From Paulinella micropora (Eukaryota > Cercozoa > Imbricatea > Euglyphida > Paulinellidae): DNA of 20,000 nucleotides. The stretch spans positions 5,001 to 25,000 of the forward strand of contig WBZZ01000918.1 of NCBI GenBank assembly GCA_019918135.1, read 5' to 3'. Of this stretch, positions 17,157-20,000 are shown piece after piece. The number at the start of each line of letters is the position of its first letter. The stretch's first letter is position 1. Position numbers and translations under genes: made by a program. Under the pieces are notes generated by a model, which was given only the letters and a program-made list of their open reading frames with translations, made no database searches and was not told where the DNA came from.

Positions 17157-17647
17157 TATATAACATAAATGTATATGTACGCAAAAAAAAATGTGTATTT
17201 GTGTCTGTGTCTGTTTGCATGTTGCAAACTTGCCAATAAACACAGCAGCAATTCTTAGTGATTAAGGATATTGAAGCTGGACTTCAATGGTTCTAGAGTC
17301 TGCCGTGATCATTCGAGAGCTCTGATCAAGTGTATTCTAATGAGTGAAAGCACAGTTTCTAGACGCATGATGACTGAGAACGAAGCGATTTAAGTCACTT
17401 CTCTACGAACTTTATGATAAGAACCTCCCATGAATCAGTAAGGCAAGTTCAAGCACATTTAAAGATGTAGATATGCGTGTATCTGTCTGTGGATGGTCCC
17501 ACCTCGGCGGCAAGGTAAAGAAAGGGAGCAAGTCAAGAGGAATGAAGGAAAAAAGTACACGCAAAATAGCCAAAAACGAAGCACTTTATTGAAAAAGCTC
17601 AGTACAGCTGTGTATATAATAATATAATATTATGTGTTGTGGTGCAG
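17000..17647 (+). other. Intron 17
   Basis: Phase 0, 648 nt, donor GTCAAA, acceptor GTGGTGCAG. AT-rich 5' half with a TATATA palindromic patch (about 17125-17162), then one repeat copy. AAAACGAAGCACTTTATTGA near 17574 may be a stray arm. Confidence 0.85.
17269..17400. repeat. Intron palindromic repeat, copy in intron 17
   Basis: Left ATTGAAGCTGGACTTCAATG then GTTCTAGAG; inner ATTCGAGAGCTCTGATCAAG; right GATGACTGAGAACGAAGCGA then TTTAAGTC. About 132 bp. Confidence 0.65.
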
Positions 17648-17816
17648 AAATTGGAACAGCAGCTGCTGCAGGTGCCGGTGCTGAGTCTCAAGGGCTTGTA
17701 CAGTGCGACCGAGTGGCTACTGGACTCCAACACGCCCACGCGCGACGGCATGATCTTTGTGCGCTACATTACCTCCACAACCCAGCGCATTTTTGAATCC
17801 TTCTTCGGGCTTGAAG
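17648..17816 (+). CDS. Exon 18: cytoplasmic tail segment
   Basis: Reads KLEQQLLQVPVLSLKGLYSA, TEWLLDSNTPTRDGMIFVRY and ITSTTQRIFESFFGLE. Phase 0 in, phase 1 out at GAAG|GTAGAG. Predominantly helical; no domain recognised. Confidence 0.85.
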
Positions 17817-17862
17817 GTAGAGAGCTTCACTCTTGCGCTGAGCTATTGAAAAACCAAGACAA

Positions 17863-18010
17863 AATTGCTTTGAACTTCAAGCGCTGCGCATTCTCGGTCG
17901 ATTCTGGACTATATTCATTGTGGGGCTCATTTTGTAAATCCTATCTTGCTGAGTGAGTCACGACAGTGTTGGACCAGGATTGACTGAGAGCGCTTGAAGT
18001 CTTTGTACAT
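17863..18010. repeat. Intron palindromic repeat, copy in intron 18
   Basis: Left TGAACTTCAAGCGCTGCGCA then TTCTCGGTCGATTCTGG; inner GGGGCTCATTTTGTAAATCC and GAGTGAGTCACGACAGTG; right GATTGACTGAGAGCGCTTGA then AGTC. It fills about 70% of this 212-nt intron and its end is less than 20 nt from the acceptor. Confidence 0.75.
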
Positions 18011-18028
18011 GGCCGTTCAGAACCCAAG

Positions 18029-18196
18029 CCTCTCAGGAGGCCAAAGTGGGAGAGGTGTTGGTGCATGTTCATGCGCTGTATCAGCAAATGCTTGCGGCAA
18101 AGTCCGTGCCGTGTTCGAAAACTCTTAAAGAAGCACTTTTGACGCTCGCTCTACATGCAACTACAGGCGAAATGACTGAAAAGTTCACTGCCTCAT
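18029..18196 (+). CDS. Exon 19: cytoplasmic tail segment
   Basis: Entered in phase 1 after GAACCCAAG it reads SQEAKVGEVLVHVHALYQQM, then LAAKSVPCSKTLKEALLTLA and TTGEMTEKFTAS. The donor TCAT|GTAATT is not strong but gives phase 1, which exon 20 needs, and removes the stop just after it. Helix-rich; no domain recognised. Confidence 0.7.
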
Positions 18197-18234
18197 GTAA
18201 TTGACTCTGAAAGAACTCACAAGTGTGTGTGTGT

Positions 18235-18270
<36 letters not shown>
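18235..18270 (+). repeat. Poly(G) tract, 36 nt
   Basis: Preceded by GTGTGTGTGTG. G36 begins 38 nt after the exon 19 donor. Confidence 0.95.
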
Positions 18271-18272
<2 letters not shown>

Positions 18273-18478
18273 ATTCAATCAGCACGCACAAAACGCCACC
18301 AAACCCAACAAGACACTGTCTAGATTGGACCCAATAGTATCCATTTTTTAAAACCCTTTTCAGAAGGTCAAAGCGGCGCATGTTGATAAAAAAAATTTGT
18401 CACACGTTAGTTGCGGTCACAGGCTTGTGATTGCTTGCGGTGATTGTCCATATATAAGATGGTCTGACTTATTAAGTA

Positions 18479-18640
18479 CACTGAACATTAATTTCAATCG
18501 CTTCATTTGCAGCCAGTTCTGATTGTTGCTGGTTGTGCAGTGACTCATAAACTCGTATCAAGGGCTTTCAAACGGGCCACGAAACAAATCTAACTCAAGA
18601 ATAGGCCAGAAACGAACCACTTCAACTAGAAATCATGGTT
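18479..18640. repeat. Intron palindromic repeat, copy in intron 19
   Basis: Left CACTGAACATTAATTTCAAT, CGCTTCATTTGCAGCCAGTT and CTGATTGTTGCTGG; inner GCAGTGACTCATAA and GGCTTTCAAACGGGCCAC; right ATAGGCCAGAAACGAACCAC then TTCAAC. Confidence 0.72.
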
Positions 18641-18676
18641 CGTTCTAATGACTAGCAACCTCTCTTTTTGTGCTAG

Positions 18677-18802
18677 CGAACAGCGTGCTGAGAGACGAAG
18701 AGCGACAATGGCGGGTGGCAGCCATCCTGGAAGCGTGCGACCAGTTCCTGCAAACCGCCTTCCATTTGCCCCGCCTGACCGCTCTGACCACCGCCAACGC
18801 TG
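18677..18802 (+). CDS. Exon 20: helical tail segment
   Basis: Reads NSVLRDEERQWRVAAILEAC then DQFLQTAFHLPRL and TALTTANA. Phase 1 in at TGTGCTAG, phase 1 out at GCTG|GTAGGA. Charged amphipathic helices; no domain recognised. Confidence 0.85.
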
Positions 18803-19021
18803 GTAGGAACTTCACAATTACAAATTCTGGTGTGCGACCATTTAAAGATATGCAGGGGTCAAAGTAGGGGAGTGGACATTAGGTCCTGCTAACAGCTTTG
18901 TCGTGCAGAATGGCCCGTTCCGTTGCTTGGAACCGTAATAGATAGATAGAGCTTGTTTGTTTGTTTGTTTGTGTGTGTGTGTGTAAGACAGACGGAAACA
19001 GAGAAAAGACAACAAAATAAT

Positions 19022-19140
19022 GAGGAAGAAAGAAAGAAAGAAAGCAGGAAAGAAAGAAAGAAAGTAGGGAACACAGAAAGTGGGGATGAAAGAAGGAAAG
19101 AAAGGGAGAAAGAAAAGTAGAGATAGAAAGAGGGAGGGTA
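19022..19140 (+). repeat. GAAA-rich purine tract
   Basis: Degenerate GAAA/GGAA units almost free of pyrimidines on the sense strand, of a type able to form H-DNA. Confidence 0.85.
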
Positions 19141-19208
19141 GCACGACTGGCTCCGTGCGGCGCTCCAAGAGTTGCGGTTGGGAGGATAGGTGCGGAGTAA
19201 ACAGGTAA

Positions 19209-19345
19209 GTGAACGCTGACTTCAAGCTCTTGATTCTCAGTTAAGCATCTCCAAGCTTTTGTTATGGCTGAATTGAATTCGCTTTGGCGAGAGCTTTCAA
19301 CTGAGCCACTGCAAAACTAGGAATTCAGCGCTAGAAAATTTCTAT
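19209..19345. repeat. Intron palindromic repeat, copy in intron 20
   Basis: Left GTGAACGCTGACTTCAAGCT then CTTGATTCTCAGTTAAG; inner GAGAGCTTTCAACTGAGCCA; right TTCAGCGCTAGAAAATTTC is degraded. Confidence 0.65.
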
Positions 19346-19417
19346 CGATTCACTAAATAAGTCAGAATTGCTCATGTATCCAGAGCTTTGCTCCTACTTG
19401 GCATTGTCTGTATGTAG

Positions 19418-19536
19418 ACACGGCTCAGCTCGCGATTGTACACACGGACGGGACAAAGGAGCTTCGAGACGTGCGTTTGAATCCGGCTGGCCAGGTCGCG
19501 TATAATCTGCCGCAGTTGAGAGCGAAGAACTCAAAA
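19418..19536 (+). CDS. Exon 21: tail segment, 3' end uncertain
   Basis: Entered in phase 1 it reads DTAQLAIVHTDGTKELRDVR then LNPAGQVAYNLPQLRAKNSK. The proposed donor AAA|GTTCCT at 19537 is weak. GTGCCT a few bases later (phase 1) is an alternative. If there is no splice here, the frame ends at TGA 19564-19566 and this would be the C-terminus. Confidence 0.65.
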
Positions 19537-19990
19537 GTTCCTTGTGCCTTGCTTCATTGTTCTTGATATCGCACACCCTCTCATATGTCTTTTGCATGTA
19601 AGGATGCCAGGTATAGATGCAGTTGTAGGTATAGTTTTAGATGTACTTTAGATGCAGATCAAAGTGTGTCTATGAGTGCATGTGTATACGATTTATATGT
19701 GTATGTAAATTTGTATGTAACTATGGGCCGCTTCGCAAGCTTCTGTCGCAGCGAGAGGATGTGTTGATTTTGAGCTTCGTTCTCAGCCTTCTTGCGTTTG
19801 CACCCTGCCTCCGGATTCCTTAGAAAGCTCTTTAATTTATGTTGTCCTAACTCTGGTGACTCCTTTATGATGTTTTGATCGGCGCTCTCGCGTGTAAGAA
19901 ATCGCAAATCAGAAGCGACTGAGAACGAAGTCTTAGCCAGCGTCTGTTTAGTGAACCTCTTCATTAACACGCTCTCTGGTGCATACGTAG
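19537..19990 (+). other. Possible intron 21 or 3' flank
   Basis: AT-rich, TGTATATG-type sequence with one repeat copy. The last ten bases follow ACGTAG and look exon-like, so an exon may start at 19991. If exon 21 is terminal, this stretch is 3' UTR and flank; no clear AATAAA was found. Confidence 0.45.
19762..19940. repeat. Intron palindromic repeat, last copy
   Basis: Left TTGATTTTGAGCTTCGTTCT then CAGCC; inner CCTTAGAAAGCTCTTTAA and GGTGACTCC; right CAGAAGCGACTGAGAACGAA then GTCTTAG. Confidence 0.65.
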
Positions 19991-20000
19991 ACGGCGCGTC

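Larger units (their letters stand above)
18197..18676 (+). other. Intron 19
   Basis: Phase 1, 480 nt, acceptor TTTGTGCTAG. Holds a TG run leading into G36 and one repeat copy. Confidence 0.7.
18803..19417 (+). other. Intron 20
   Basis: Phase 1, 615 nt, donor GTAGGA, acceptor CTGTATGTAG. Contains GTTT/GTGT repeats (18951-18984), a GAAA-rich purine tract (about 19022-19140) and a repeat copy. Confidence 0.82.

Noticed and set aside
17125..17162. TATATA palindrome as a promoter
   Set aside because: It lies in an intron with confident exons on both sides; AT-rich alternation alone is not promoter evidence.
18081..18278. Minus-strand frame with polyproline
   Set aside because: It is the complement of the G36 tract and of exon 19.

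Overview
The window is eukaryotic nuclear DNA. Nearly all of it is one very large, intron-rich gene on the + strand, running in at the left edge and probably out at the right. Twenty-one coding exons can be chained by GT-AG splice sites with matching reading phases, giving about 2,700 residues inside the window (numbered here from the first codon at base 2). Standard stop codons are used. The mix of animal-like extracellular modules with a GCC2/GCC3-type polytopic membrane core suggests a protist or alga, possibly stramenopile, alveolate, rhizarian, cryptophyte or haptophyte. The species cannot be fixed from the sequence alone.

Layout of the protein. Exons 1-2 (1-4697) encode an extracellular part: a reelin-like subrepeat split by intron 1, three IPT/TIG-like immunoglobulin folds, a beta-rich region between TIG 1 and TIG 2, and a cysteine-rich ephrin-receptor-like (GCC2/GCC3) region. 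Exon 3 (5352-6196) finishes the cysteine-rich part and gives about four membrane segments. Exons 4-12 (6729-13641) encode a roughly 570-residue low-complexity linker (acidic, Ser/Pro, polyproline and Glu/Gln-rich), including microexons of 29 and 49 nt. Exons 13-16 (14218-16376) carry the remaining conserved membrane region. Exons 17-21 (16924-about 19536) give a helical, probably cytoplasmic tail. The whole reads as a giant surface receptor or channel-like protein with a large intracellular loop.

Layout of the non-coding DNA. The introns are AT-rich and full of microsatellites and homopolymers: G24, T88, G36, (CTT)n, (GATA)n, and GGTA/TACC arms. A family of about 140-190 bp palindromic elements recurs in them. 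The outer ends resemble CATTGAACATTGACTTCAAG, followed by CGCTTTGTTCTCAGCCAA. An inner GTGACTCATTTGAAAGCTC lies near the centre and is mirrored on the other arm. I find about 16 recognisable copies in 13 of the 20 introns and none in exons. This looks like a miniature inverted-repeat transposon or introner-like family and is the most notable feature of the window. I see no second gene, tRNA, rRNA, CRISPR array or autonomous transposase.
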